A stretch of DNA of 8,564 nt from CAWHOW01 sp050013795 (GCA_050013795.1 JBEKEO010000134.1:1-8564), one strand, 5' to 3'; positions 1 to 6,437 are shown, counted from the first letter of the stretch. The notes: generated by a model not told the origin, from the sequence alone. Made by a program: numbers and translations.

Positions 1-622
1 ATTAATAGGTAAAAAAATAGGAATGACCAGCATTTATGATGCCTCTGGTAAAAATATACCATGCACTGTAATTGAAGCTGGACCTTGTATTGTTACACAA
101 ATCAAAACGCCTGAAAAAGATGGATATGAAGCTATCCAACTGGCTTTTGATGAACAGAAGGAAAAGCATACAACCAAGGCATTAAAAGCACATTTTACTA
201 AAGCAAATACAACTCCAAAGAAAAAACTTGTTGAATTTACAAGGTTTGAAGAAGGACACAAGAAAACTTATGGTGAAGTTCTGACTACCGATGTATTTGT
301 TGAAGGTGAGTATGTGGATGTTGTTGGAGTTTCTAAAGGAAAAGGTTTTCAGGGTGTCATTACACGACATAATTTTAGCGGTGTTGGTGATAATACTCAC
401 GGACAGCACGATCGTTTAAGAGCTCCCGGCTCAGTAGGAGCTTCTTCGTGGCCTTCAAGGGTTTTTAAAGGCACTCGTATGGCAGGACAAATGGGTGGCA
501 ATAGGGTGAAAATGATTAATCTCCAGATAGTAAAAATATTAAAAGAAAAGAACCTGCTTATCGTAAAAGGTTCGGTTCCAGGACCAAAAGGTTCATATGT
601 ATTGGTTGAAAGATTTATTTAA
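1..622 (+). CDS. rplC: 50S ribosomal protein L3 (uL3), 5'-truncated by window edge
   Basis: L3 is an early-assembling 23S rRNA-binding protein whose long loop reaches the peptidyl-transferase centre. The frame is open from base 2 and reads LIGKKIGMTS, the usual L3 N-terminus, so the ATG at base 23 is an internal Met and the real start lies a few codons before the window. 206 residues are visible, close to full length for the family. Diagnostic stretches are VIEAGPC near the N-terminus, SKGKGFQGVITRHNF in the middle, and the loop GSVGASSWPSRVFKG followed by RMAGQMGG. The Gln that PrmB methylates in E. coli L3 (Gln150) aligns here with Ser (codon 446-448). The gene ends with TAA, ten bases before rplD. 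The identity is certain; only the extreme N-terminus is unseen. Confidence 0.98.
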   Translation, partial: LIGKKIGMTSIYDASGKNIPCTVIEAGPCIVTQIKTPEKDGYEAIQLAFDEQKEKHTTKALKAHFTKANTTPKKKLVEFTRFEEGHKKTYGEVLTTDVFVEGEYVDVVGVSKGKGFQGVITRHNFSGVGDNTHGQHDRLRAPGSVGASSWPSRVFKGTRMAGQMGGNRVKMINLQIVKILKEKNLLIVKGSVPGPKGSYVLVERFI

Positions 623-632
623 TCACTAAAAA

Positions 633-1268
633 ATGGAAATAGAAGTTTATAACATAACTGGTGCAAAAACAGCAAAGAAAGTTAAGCTTGATGATTCGAT
701 ATTTGCTATCGAACCAAATGACCATGCAATATATCTTGATGTTAAACAGCACATGGCTTGCAAAAGACAAGGTACTCACAAATCAAAGGAAAGATCTGAA
801 GTATCAGGAAGTACAAAAAAGCTGAAAAGGCAAAAAGGTACAGGTGGTGCAAGATCGGGTGATATTAACAGTCCTTTGTTCAAAGGCGGCGGCAGAGCAT
901 TTGGACCTCAGCCAAGAGATTATGATTTTAAATTGAACAAAAAACTCAAAAGACTTGCCCGTAAATCTGCATTAACTTATAAGGCTAAGGATAATGGCAT
1001 TCTTGTTTTGGAAGATTTTAATTTTAAAAATTCTAAAACAAAAAGCTATCTGGAAATGCTTAATAATTTTAACCTGTCCGATAAGAAAACATTATTAGTT
1101 CTTTCAGAATCAAATAAAAACGTATTTTTGTCGTCTCGAAATTTGAAGAAATCCAAAGTTGTTATAACTTCAAATTTAAACACTTACGATATTTTAAACG
1201 CCAATAATTTATTATTCGTGGAGAGTTCTTTGAAAGAAGTGGATAAGTTATTTTCAGCTTTGGAATAA
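633..1268 (+). CDS. rplD: 50S ribosomal protein L4 (uL4)
   Basis: L4 binds 23S rRNA domain I, and its extended loop forms part of the exit-tunnel constriction opposite L22. The 211-residue length is normal. The N-terminus MEIEVYNITG and the segment PNDHAIYLDVKQ (residues 29-39) are typical of Bacteroidota L4. The tunnel loop spans roughly residues 45-99 and contains GTHKSKERSEVSGSTKK and the highly conserved RQKGTGGARSGD (66-77), the site where macrolide-resistance changes occur in other bacteria. The globular C-terminal part follows (LVLSESNKNVFLSSRN at 155-170). In E. coli, L4 represses its own operon through the S10 leader. That leader would lie upstream of this window, so such regulation cannot be assessed. 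No SD is visible; the start is preceded by an A-rich stretch. Confidence 0.98.
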   Translation: MEIEVYNITGAKTAKKVKLDDSIFAIEPNDHAIYLDVKQHMACKRQGTHKSKERSEVSGSTKKLKRQKGTGGARSGDINSPLFKGGGRAFGPQPRDYDFKLNKKLKRLARKSALTYKAKDNGILVLEDFNFKNSKTKSYLEMLNNFNLSDKKTLLVLSESNKNVFLSSRNLKKSKVVITSNLNTYDILNANNLLFVESSLKEVDKLFSALE

Positions 1269-1311
1269 ATTATAGAATAGATCGATTATTTATTTATATA
1301 AAAAATATAAA

Positions 1312-1602
1312 ATGGACGTTTTAATAAAACCTGTTATCACAGAAAAGATGACTGGCATTAGCGAAAAAATGCATCAGTATGGATTTCTGGTTAATGTTAA
1401 AGCCAATAAATTGCAGATAAAAAAAGCAGTTGAAGAAATGTATAGTGTTACTGTTGAGACAGTGAACACTATTCGTTATGCAGGCAAAACAAAATCAAGA
1501 TATACTAAAAAAGGTTTTGTTGAAGGGAAAGCTGATGCGTTCAAGAAAGCAATAGTTACTTTACGTGAAGGGCAAACAATAGATTTTTACAGCAATATTT
1601 AA
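1312..1602 (+). CDS. rplW: 50S ribosomal protein L23 (uL23)
   Basis: L23 sits at the mouth of the polypeptide exit tunnel and is the docking site for trigger factor and the signal recognition particle. The 96-residue product is of normal length. It begins with MDVLIKPVITEK, in which Glu11 aligns with the Glu18 that anchors trigger factor in E. coli. The later part carries VNTIRYAGKTK (51-61) and a C-terminal AIVTLREGQTIDFY (80-93), both family hallmarks. It follows the longest spacer of the window (43 bases, very AT-rich, no SD). Its stop lies four bases before rplB, so translation of the two genes is probably coupled. Confidence 0.98.
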   Translation: MDVLIKPVITEKMTGISEKMHQYGFLVNVKANKLQIKKAVEEMYSVTVETVNTIRYAGKTKSRYTKKGFVEGKADAFKKAIVTLREGQTIDFYSNI

Positions 1603-1606
1603 TCAA

Positions 1607-2431
1607 ATGGGCTTAAAAAAGTTAAAACCGACAACAGCAGGACAGCGTTTCAGGGTTATCAGTGATAATAAGGATATTACGGCTTGTGAACCTGAAAAAA
1701 GTCTGCTTACTCCTATGAAGAAATCAGGGGGAAGAAATAATACTGGTAAAATGACCATGAGATATATGGGTGGTGGGCATAAACAAAAGTATCGCATTAT
1801 TGATTTTAAGAGAGATAAAGATAATATTCCGGCAGTTGTTAAAACAATTGAATACGATCCTAATAGAACATCACGTATAGCGTTGGTTTTTTATGCTGAT
1901 GGTGAAAAAAGATATATTATTGCTCCACATGGATTAAAAGTTGGCCAAACTATTTTATCTGGTAAAGGAATTGCCCCGGAAATTGGAAATACATTATTCA
2001 TTGAGGAAATTCCACTTGGCACAGTAATTCATAATATAGAATTAAGACCAGGCCAGGGAGCGAACTTTGCAAGGAGCGCAGGTTCATATGCCCAGTTGTT
2101 ATCAAGAGATGGGAAATATGCAATTCTGAAAATGCCATCTGGTGAATCCAGAATGGTGCTTGTCACATGTAAAGCTACTGTTGGTATGGCTTCTAATATT
2201 GACCACAGCCTTGAAAAATCTGGGAAAGCAGGTAGATCACGTTGGTTAGGCAGAAGGCCACGAAACAGAGGCGTTGCAATGAACCCTGTTGATCATCCAA
2301 TGGGTGGAGGAGAAGGGAAGGCTTCCGGTGGTCATCCACGTTCGCGAAGAGGTATACCAGCCAAGGGATATAAAACCCGCGCCCCCAAAAAACAATCAAG
2401 CAAATATATCATTGAAAGAAGAAAGAAATAA
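1607..2431 (+). CDS. rplB: 50S ribosomal protein L2 (uL2)
   Basis: L2 is needed for subunit association and for an active peptidyl-transferase centre. The 274-residue length is standard. The N-terminal OB-like half includes KSGGRNNTGKMTMRYMGGGH (39-58) and YDPNRTSRIAL (83-93). The SH3-like part includes IELRPGQGANFARSAGSYAQ (144-163). The C-terminal arm contains RNRGVAMNPVDHPMGGGEG (219-237). His230 aligns with E. coli His229, the residue long implicated in peptidyl-transferase function. Met232 stands where most bacteria have His; as I recall it, Met is usual in Bacteroidota. The protein ends in the basic tail KYIIERRKK. The start, four bases after rplW, matches family N-termini (MGLKKLKPTTAGQR). 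Confidence 0.99.
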   Translation: MGLKKLKPTTAGQRFRVISDNKDITACEPEKSLLTPMKKSGGRNNTGKMTMRYMGGGHKQKYRIIDFKRDKDNIPAVVKTIEYDPNRTSRIALVFYADGEKRYIIAPHGLKVGQTILSGKGIAPEIGNTLFIEEIPLGTVIHNIELRPGQGANFARSAGSYAQLLSRDGKYAILKMPSGESRMVLVTCKATVGMASNIDHSLEKSGKAGRSRWLGRRPRNRGVAMNPVDHPMGGGEGKASGGHPRSRRGIPAKGYKTRAPKKQSSKYIIERRKK

Positions 2432-2443
2432 TTAATAATAACT

Positions 2444-2707
2444 ATGAGTCGTTCATTAAAAAAAGGCCCTTATATCAATTATAAGCTTGAGAAAAAAGTT
2501 CAGGCTAATGTTGATTCAAAGAAGAAAACAGTTATCAAAACATGGTCAAGAGGTTCGATGATTTCACCTGATTTCGTTGGGTTAACTATTGCTGTTCACA
2601 ATGGCAACAAGTTTATCCCTGTATATATTACTGAGAATATGGTTGGTCATAAACTTGGAGAATTCGCCCCAACAAGGATATTCAGAGGTCATGCTGGAAA
2701 TAAGTAA
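2444..2707 (+). CDS. rpsS: 30S ribosomal protein S19 (uS19)
   Basis: S19 sits in the head of the 30S subunit, partners with S13, and contributes to bridges with the 50S subunit and contacts near the A-site tRNA. The 87-residue product begins MSRSLKKGPYI, the standard N-terminus. It carries the family signature around residues 49-78, reading IAVHNGNKFIPVYITENMVG then HKLGEFAPTR. It ends at the conserved FRGHAGNK without the longer C-terminal tail found in some phyla. It starts 12 bases after rplB and has no clear SD; the purine run in the end of rplB (GAAAGAAGAAAG) is too distant to be convincing. Confidence 0.99.
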   Translation: MSRSLKKGPYINYKLEKKVQANVDSKKKTVIKTWSRGSMISPDFVGLTIAVHNGNKFIPVYITENMVGHKLGEFAPTRIFRGHAGNK

Positions 2708-2726
2708 AAAAATAAAATATTAAAAA

Positions 2727-3209
2727 ATGGGTGTCAGAAAACGTAATAAAGCAGAGGAAGTAAAAGAGGTAAAAAAGAAATTATATTTTGCCAAATTGAA
2801 TAATTGCCCTACTTCTCCGCGTAAAATGAGACTGGTTGCTGATCTGGTCAGGGGAGTTAATGTTGATCGTGCTTTACACATTTTAAAGCATAGTTCTAAA
2901 GATGCTTCCGGAAAACTTGAAAAATTATTGCTCTCAGCTATTGCAAACTGGCAAAATAAAAATGAAGGTGTCAGGATTGAAGATAGTAACCTTTATATAA
3001 GTGATATTTTTGTAGATGCAGGAAGAGTATTGAAAAGAATTCAGCCTGCTCCACAGGGGCGTGCTCACAGAGTACGCAAACGTTCTAATCATGTAACCCT
3101 TTTCCTTGACAGCCGCAATATAGCTGAAGAGGAAATTGCTCCAGTTGATGAGAAAACAGAAGTAGTTGAAACAAAAGTAAAAAAAGAGAAAAGTTCAAAA
3201 AAAATATAA
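2727..3209 (+). CDS. rplV: 50S ribosomal protein L22 (uL22) with charged C-terminal extension
   Basis: L22 contacts all 23S rRNA domains, and its beta-hairpin lines the exit-tunnel constriction with L4. The core covers about residues 18-130: TSPRKMRLVADLVRG (29-43), LLSAIANWQNKNE (68-80), then the hairpin region LKRIQPAPQGRAHRVRKRSN (102-121) and HVTLFL. At 160 residues it is clearly longer than the roughly 110 of E. coli and, by memory, longer than about 136 in Bacteroides. The excess is a short basic N-terminal extension (1-17), common in this phylum, and a low-complexity tail (131-160). The tail runs acidic first (AEEEIAPVDEKTE) and then lysine-rich (KVKKEKSSKK). The tail stays in frame up to TAA, and rpsC begins nine bases later, so a frameshift is unlikely. 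Confidence 0.97.
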   Translation: MGVRKRNKAEEVKEVKKKLYFAKLNNCPTSPRKMRLVADLVRGVNVDRALHILKHSSKDASGKLEKLLLSAIANWQNKNEGVRIEDSNLYISDIFVDAGRVLKRIQPAPQGRAHRVRKRSNHVTLFLDSRNIAEEEIAPVDEKTEVVETKVKKEKSSKKI

Positions 3210-3218
3210 TCATTCATA

Positions 3219-3938
3219 ATGGGACAAAAAACAAATCCAATAGGCAACAGACTGGGAATCATTAAAGGATGGGACTCCAACTGGTATGGTGGGAAAAATT
3301 ATGATACCAAATTAGTGGAGGATGATAAAATAAGAAAATACTTAAATGCCCGTTTAGCAAAGGCTGGTATATCTAAGATTATTATTGAACGTACACTGAA
3401 ACTTGTCACGGTTACCATCAACACTGCCAGGCCTGGAATTATTATCGGCAAAGGCGGACAGGAAGTAGATAAACTGAAAGAAGAATTAAAAAAGGTTACA
3501 AATAAAGAAGTCCAGATAAATATTACTGAGATAAAAAGGCCTGAAGTTGATGCCGTTATTGTTGCTTCCACAGTTGCAAAGCAGATAGAGGGAAGAATTT
3601 CATTCCGTCGTGCTATAAAAACAGCTATAGCTTCAACCATGAGAATGGGTGCTGAGGGCATAAAAGTAGGAATTTCCGGTAGGCTTGCCGGCGCTGAAAT
3701 GGCAAGAAGCGAGACATATAAAGAAGGCCGTATACCACTACACACTTTGAGGGCCGATATTGATTATGCAACTGCCGAAGCACATACTACATTTGGCAGG
3801 ATAGGCATTAAAGTTTGGATTTGTAAGGGTGAAATTTTTGGTAAACGGGATTTATCACCAATTATCGGATTAACAAGTAGTATGAAGCCGGGTATGAGTA
3901 ATGGTCCTAAATTTGGAAAAAGTAAAAAAAGAAAATAA
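3219..3938 (+). CDS. rpsC: 30S ribosomal protein S3 (uS3)
   Basis: S3 lies at the mRNA entry channel of the 30S subunit and, with S4 and S5, forms the ribosomal mRNA helicase. The start MGQKTNPIGNRLGI is canonical. The N-terminal half holds a type II KH domain with GKGG as the GxxG loop (77-80, in PGIIIGKGGQEV). The C-terminal S3 domain includes ISFRRAIKTAI (127-137). Arg130, Arg131 and Lys134 align with the E. coli helicase residues Arg131, Arg132 and Lys135. Further hallmarks are GISGRLAGAEMARSE (151-165) and RIPLHTLRADIDYATAEAHT (171-190). The length of 239 residues is normal, with a basic KFGKSKKRK end. A 36-base AT-rich spacer separates it from rplP. Confidence 0.99.
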   Translation: MGQKTNPIGNRLGIIKGWDSNWYGGKNYDTKLVEDDKIRKYLNARLAKAGISKIIIERTLKLVTVTINTARPGIIIGKGGQEVDKLKEELKKVTNKEVQINITEIKRPEVDAVIVASTVAKQIEGRISFRRAIKTAIASTMRMGAEGIKVGISGRLAGAEMARSETYKEGRIPLHTLRADIDYATAEAHTTFGRIGIKVWICKGEIFGKRDLSPIIGLTSSMKPGMSNGPKFGKSKKRK

Positions 3939-3974
3939 TTTAGAGTAAAGAGTCTGATTTTTAAATAAGATAAA

Positions 3975-4403
3975 ATGTTACAACCGAAGAAAACAAAATA
4001 CAGGAAACAGCAGAAAGGCAAAATGAAAGGCAATGCCAAAAGAGGAAGTCAATTGGCATTTGGTTCTTTCGGGATTAAGGCTATGGAAGAATGCTGGATC
4101 ACAGGCCGTCAGATTGAAGCTGCCCGTCAAGCAGTCACTCGTCATATGAAACGTGAAGGGCAGATATGGATAAGGATATTCCCTGATAAACCGGTTACTA
4201 AAAAGCCTGCTGAAGTTCGTATGGGTAAAGGAAAAGGCGCTCCTGAATATTTTGTTGCAAGAGTTACACCGGGCAGAATACTTTTTGAAGCAGAAGGTGT
4301 CACCCTAACCGTAGCCAAGGAAGCCCTTCGCCTTGCAGCTCAGAAGCTTCCTATTATTACGAAATTTATTATAAGAAGAGATTATACTGAAGCAACAATT
4401 TAA
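3975..4403 (+). CDS. rplP: 50S ribosomal protein L16 (uL16)
   Basis: L16 binds near the A-site tRNA elbow and is required late in 50S assembly. At 142 residues it is close to the usual size. The N-terminus MLQPKKTKYRKQQKGKMKG is canonical. The middle holds GSFGIKAMEECWITGRQIEA (30-49), where the PROSITE-type L16 signature lies. The segment RMGKGKGAPEYFVARVTPGR spans 82-101. Arg82 aligns with E. coli Arg81, which is hydroxylated there by RoxA/YcfD; whether this organism modifies it cannot be seen. The C-terminus runs AKEALRLAAQKLPI (104-130 region) to IIRRDYTEATI. The gene ends five bases before rpmC. Confidence 0.99.
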   Translation: MLQPKKTKYRKQQKGKMKGNAKRGSQLAFGSFGIKAMEECWITGRQIEAARQAVTRHMKREGQIWIRIFPDKPVTKKPAEVRMGKGKGAPEYFVARVTPGRILFEAEGVTLTVAKEALRLAAQKLPIITKFIIRRDYTEATI

Positions 4404-4408
4404 CTAAA

Positions 4409-4621
4409 ATGAAACAGTCAGTAGTCAGAGAACTTTCTACGAGTGAACTCAAAGAAAGACTTGAAACAGAAAAGAAGCAGTTGTTAAAACTGAAATTTAA
4501 CCATGCGGTTTCTCCATTGGAAAACCCGATGAAGATTAAAGCGTATAAACAAACAGTAGCCCGGCTCGAAACCGAACTTCGCGCAAGGATATTAAAAGAA
4601 AAAGAAGATTCTAAAAAGTAA
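4409..4621 (+). CDS. rpmC: 50S ribosomal protein L29 (uL29)
   Basis: L29 is a small helical protein beside L23 at the tunnel exit and forms part of the platform for nascent-chain factors. The 70-residue product reads as two long helices: residues 10-35, with ELKERLETEKKQLLKLKFN, and residues 41-66, with KAYKQTVARLETELRARI. They are joined by a turn holding SPLENPM (35-41). The SPLENP turn and the final RxxTELR pattern are what I recall from Bacteroidota L29. The start five bases after rplP suggests coupled translation. It is slightly longer than the common 60-68 residues because of a charged end, KEKEDSKK. Confidence 0.97.
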   Translation: MKQSVVRELSTSELKERLETEKKQLLKLKFNHAVSPLENPMKIKAYKQTVARLETELRARILKEKEDSKK

Positions 4622-4635
4622 TATTTCTAAGAAAA

Positions 4636-4893
4636 ATGGAAGTAAGAAACCTAAGAAAAGAAAAAGTCGGCTTGGTGGTAAGCAACAAGATGAATAAATC
4701 TATTGTTGTTGAAGTTGAAAGAAGGATCAAGCACCCGAAATATGGAAAGTTTGTTAAGAAAACATCCACGTTTATGGCACACGACGAAACTAATGATTGC
4801 AACATTGGTGATACTGTTCGCATCATGGAAAGCCGGCCATTAAGCAAGAATAAATGCTGGAGATTAGTAGAAATCATCGAAAGAGCTAAATAA
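4636..4893 (+). CDS. rpsQ: 30S ribosomal protein S17 (uS17)
   Basis: S17 is a primary 16S rRNA-binding protein with an OB fold and acts early in 30S body assembly. The 85 residues are the normal length. The sequence MEVRNLRKEKVGLVVSNKMN starts with the family's RxLRKxxxGxVVSxKM pattern. It continues with KHPKYGKFVKKTSTFMAHDE (32-51), and the C-terminal signature GDTVRIMESRPLSKNKCWRL lies at 58-77. It is the last gene of the classical S10 group. The next gene starts after only two bases, so there is no room for a separate intergenic spc promoter here. Confidence 0.99.
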   Translation: MEVRNLRKEKVGLVVSNKMNKSIVVEVERRIKHPKYGKFVKKTSTFMAHDETNDCNIGDTVRIMESRPLSKNKCWRLVEIIERAK

Positions 4894-4895
4894 TT

Positions 4896-5264
4896 ATGAT
4901 ACAACAGGAATCAAGATTAACAGTAGCTGATAACAGCGGTGCAAAAGAGGTTCTTTGCATAAGGGTGCTTGGTGGCACTAAAAAGAGATATGCCTCGATA
5001 GGTGATAAAATTATTGTTACCGTGAAGGATGCAATTCCATCGGGCAACATCAAGAAGGGAACCGTTACTAAAGCTGTAGTGGTAAGGACGCACAAAGAAA
5101 TCAGGAGAAACGATGGATCATACATTCGTTTTGATGATAATGCCGTTGTATTACTAACAGCTACCGAAGAATTAAGGGGCACCCGTATCTTTGGCCCGGT
5201 GGCTAGAGAGCTCAGGGAAAAACAATTCATGAAAATAGTTTCATTGGCACCTGAAGTGCTATAA
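4896..5264 (+). CDS. rplN: 50S ribosomal protein L14 (uL14)
   Basis: L14 lies at the subunit interface and forms bridges with 16S rRNA; it is also the landing site of the silencing factor RsfS in other bacteria. The 122-residue length is standard. The N-terminus MIQQESRLTVADNSGAKEVL is canonical. The L14 signature lies at about residues 60-87 (AVVVRTHKEIRRNDGSYIRF followed by DDNAVVLL). The end RGTRIFGPVARELREKQFMK (94-113) and IVSLAPEVL is nearly universal. The gene starts two bases after the rpsQ stop (sequence taa-tt-atg). Ribosomes finishing rpsQ could therefore reinitiate here, which is an inference from spacing. A weak purine run in rpsQ (GAAAGAG) precedes the start. Confidence 0.99.
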   Translation: MIQQESRLTVADNSGAKEVLCIRVLGGTKKRYASIGDKIIVTVKDAIPSGNIKKGTVTKAVVVRTHKEIRRNDGSYIRFDDNAVVLLTATEELRGTRIFGPVARELREKQFMKIVSLAPEVL

Positions 5265-5277
5265 TCATTTAATAATT

Positions 5278-5598
5278 ATGGGATCCAAACTATATGTAAA
5301 AAAAGGCGATATCGTGAAAGTGATTGCCGGAGATTCAAAAGGCCAGGAAGGGAAAGTGTTAAAAGTTTTGGTGGATGAATACAAAGCGATTATTGAAGGT
5401 GTTAATTTGGTTTCAAAAAGCACAAAGCCAAATGCAAAAAATACTAAGGGCGGTATAGTGAAAAAAGAAGCTCCTATTCATATATCCAATTTAATGGTTA
5501 TTGATAATTTAGGCAAACCTGCCCGTATCGGAAGAAAAGAAAATGATAAAGGAAAATTGGTACGTTATTCAAAAAAATCAGGGGAGGTTATTAAATAA
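5278..5598 (+). CDS. rplX: 50S ribosomal protein L24 (uL24)
   Basis: L24 is one of the two initiators of 50S assembly and later sits by the tunnel exit. The 106 residues are normal for the family. A KOW motif lies in the N-terminal part (about 8-35, VKKGDIVKVIAGDSKGQEGK). The segment IEGVNLVSKSTKPNA (39-53) and the tail ARIGRKENDKGKLVRYSKKS (82-101) agree with bacterial L24. The stop TAA shares its last A with the ATG of rplE (TAATG), the only overlap in the window. An SD-like AGGGGAGG lies inside its final codons, properly placed for rplE. Confidence 0.98.
   Translation: MGSKLYVKKGDIVKVIAGDSKGQEGKVLKVLVDEYKAIIEGVNLVSKSTKPNAKNTKGGIVKKEAPIHISNLMVIDNLGKPARIGRKENDKGKLVRYSKKSGEVIK
5580..5587 (+). 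promoter_or_regulatory. Possible Shine-Dalgarno site for rplE, inside the end of rplX
   Basis: AGGGGAGG lies ten bases before the rplE ATG and matches the usual anti-SD target GGAGG. Nearly all other genes here have only A/T-rich leaders. It overlaps codons for Ser-Gly-Glu of L24, so protein coding could also explain it. Confidence 0.45.
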
Positions 5599-6152
5599 TG
5601 GATTACAAACCTAGATTAAGGGCTAAATATAGCGAGGAAGTTGTTCCTGCTTTGATGAAGCAGTTCAATTTTAAAAATCAGATGCAAGTTCCGGTTTTAA
5701 AGAAGATTTGTGTCAATCAGGGTATGGGATCAGCAATTGCTGATAAAAAACTGATTGATGTTTCAATAAATGAAATGACAATGATTACAGGCCAGAAGGC
5801 TGTCCCTACAAAATCGAGGAAAGATATTTCCAACTTTAAATTAAGAAAAGGAATGCCCATTGGTGTTCGCGTAACACTGCGCGGCGATAAAATGTTTGAA
5901 TTTCTTGATAGGCTTATTTCTGTAGCTTTGCCACGCGTTAGGGATTTCAGGGGTATTAATGATAAAGGGTTTGATGGGAAAGGAAATTACACATTGGGAA
6001 TTCAGGAACAAATTATATTTCCTGAGATCAATATTGACAAAATTACCAAGATTATGGGACTTGATGTTACCTTTGTTACTACGGCTAAAAACGATAAGGA
6101 AGCATTGGCATTATTGAAAGAATTCGGGTTACCGTTTAAAAATCAAAAATAA
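5598..6152 (+). CDS. rplE: 50S ribosomal protein L5 (uL5)
   Basis: L5 binds 5S rRNA together with L18 and contacts the P-site tRNA from the central protuberance. The 184-residue length is standard. Diagnostic stretches are VPVLKKICVNQGMGSA (31-46) and GQKAVPTKSRKDISNFKLRK (65-84) leading into GMPIGVRVTLRG. The latter covers the loop that touches P-site tRNA in known structures. They are followed by LPRVRDFRGI (111-120) and YTLGIQEQIIFPEI (131-144). The start overlaps the rplX stop by one base, and a good SD-like sequence lies upstream; both argue for efficient coupled initiation. In E. coli, S8 represses the spc operon by binding near this start. I could not recognise a comparable S8 site here by eye. 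Confidence 0.99.
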   Translation: MDYKPRLRAKYSEEVVPALMKQFNFKNQMQVPVLKKICVNQGMGSAIADKKLIDVSINEMTMITGQKAVPTKSRKDISNFKLRKGMPIGVRVTLRGDKMFEFLDRLISVALPRVRDFRGINDKGFDGKGNYTLGIQEQIIFPEINIDKITKIMGLDVTFVTTAKNDKEALALLKEFGLPFKNQK

Positions 6153-6167
6153 TTTTATATAACAAAC

Positions 6168-6437
6168 ATGGCAAAAGAATCAGTAAAAGCTAGAGAATTA
6201 AAAAGAAAGAAAATGGTTAGCAAATATGCTGCAAAAAGAGCAGCATTAAAAGCTGCCGGCGATTATGCAGCACTGCAAAGAATCCCGAAAAATGCATCAC
6301 CTGTTCGTCTTCATAACAGATGTCAATTAACTGGAAGGCCAAAGGGGTATATGCGCCAATTTGGAATATCCCGTATTAATTTCAGGGAAATGGCACTTAG
6401 TGGTTTGATTCCCGGGATTACAAAGGCTAGCTGGTAA
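6168..6437 (+). CDS. rpsN: 30S ribosomal protein S14 (uS14), zinc-independent form
   Basis: S14 sits in the 30S head and is needed for late assembly. The 89-residue product MAKESVKARELKRKK... is the long 'C-minus' type. The zinc form is about 61 residues with two CxxC pairs, whereas only one Cys is present here (Cys52 in RLHNRCQLTGRPKGYMRQFG, residues 47-66). The signature continues to GISRINFREMALSGLIPG and the standard end KASW. The central 20-45 region (YAAKRAALKAAGDYAALQRI) is the insert that replaces the zinc ribbon. No second rpsN copy lies in this window. The gene is followed by a 33-base, very AT-rich spacer. Confidence 0.98.
   Translation: MAKESVKARELKRKKMVSKYAAKRAALKAAGDYAALQRIPKNASPVRLHNRCQLTGRPKGYMRQFGISRINFREMALSGLIPGITKASW

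Noticed and set aside
1269..1311. Promoter or attenuator in the longest spacer (rplD-rplW)
   Set aside because: The 43 bases are low-complexity A/T with no recognisable TTTG / TAnnTTTG promoter pair and no GC stem; nothing distinguishes it from background.
3299..3745. 148-codon open frame on the minus strand inside rpsC
   Set aside because: It lies wholly antisense to a certain S3 gene, encodes a hydrophobic, low-similarity-looking product with no recognisable motif, and is typical of antisense shadows of Lys/Glu-rich genes.
3939..3974. Regulatory element in the 36-base rpsC-rplP spacer
   Set aside because: No inverted repeat, SD or promoter-like element was visible; it is an ordinary AT-rich spacer.
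4886..5230. 114-codon minus-strand frame across rplN
   Set aside because: Fully antisense to conserved L14, with no recognisable domain or SD; treated as a shadow, as are the other minus-strand frames in the window.
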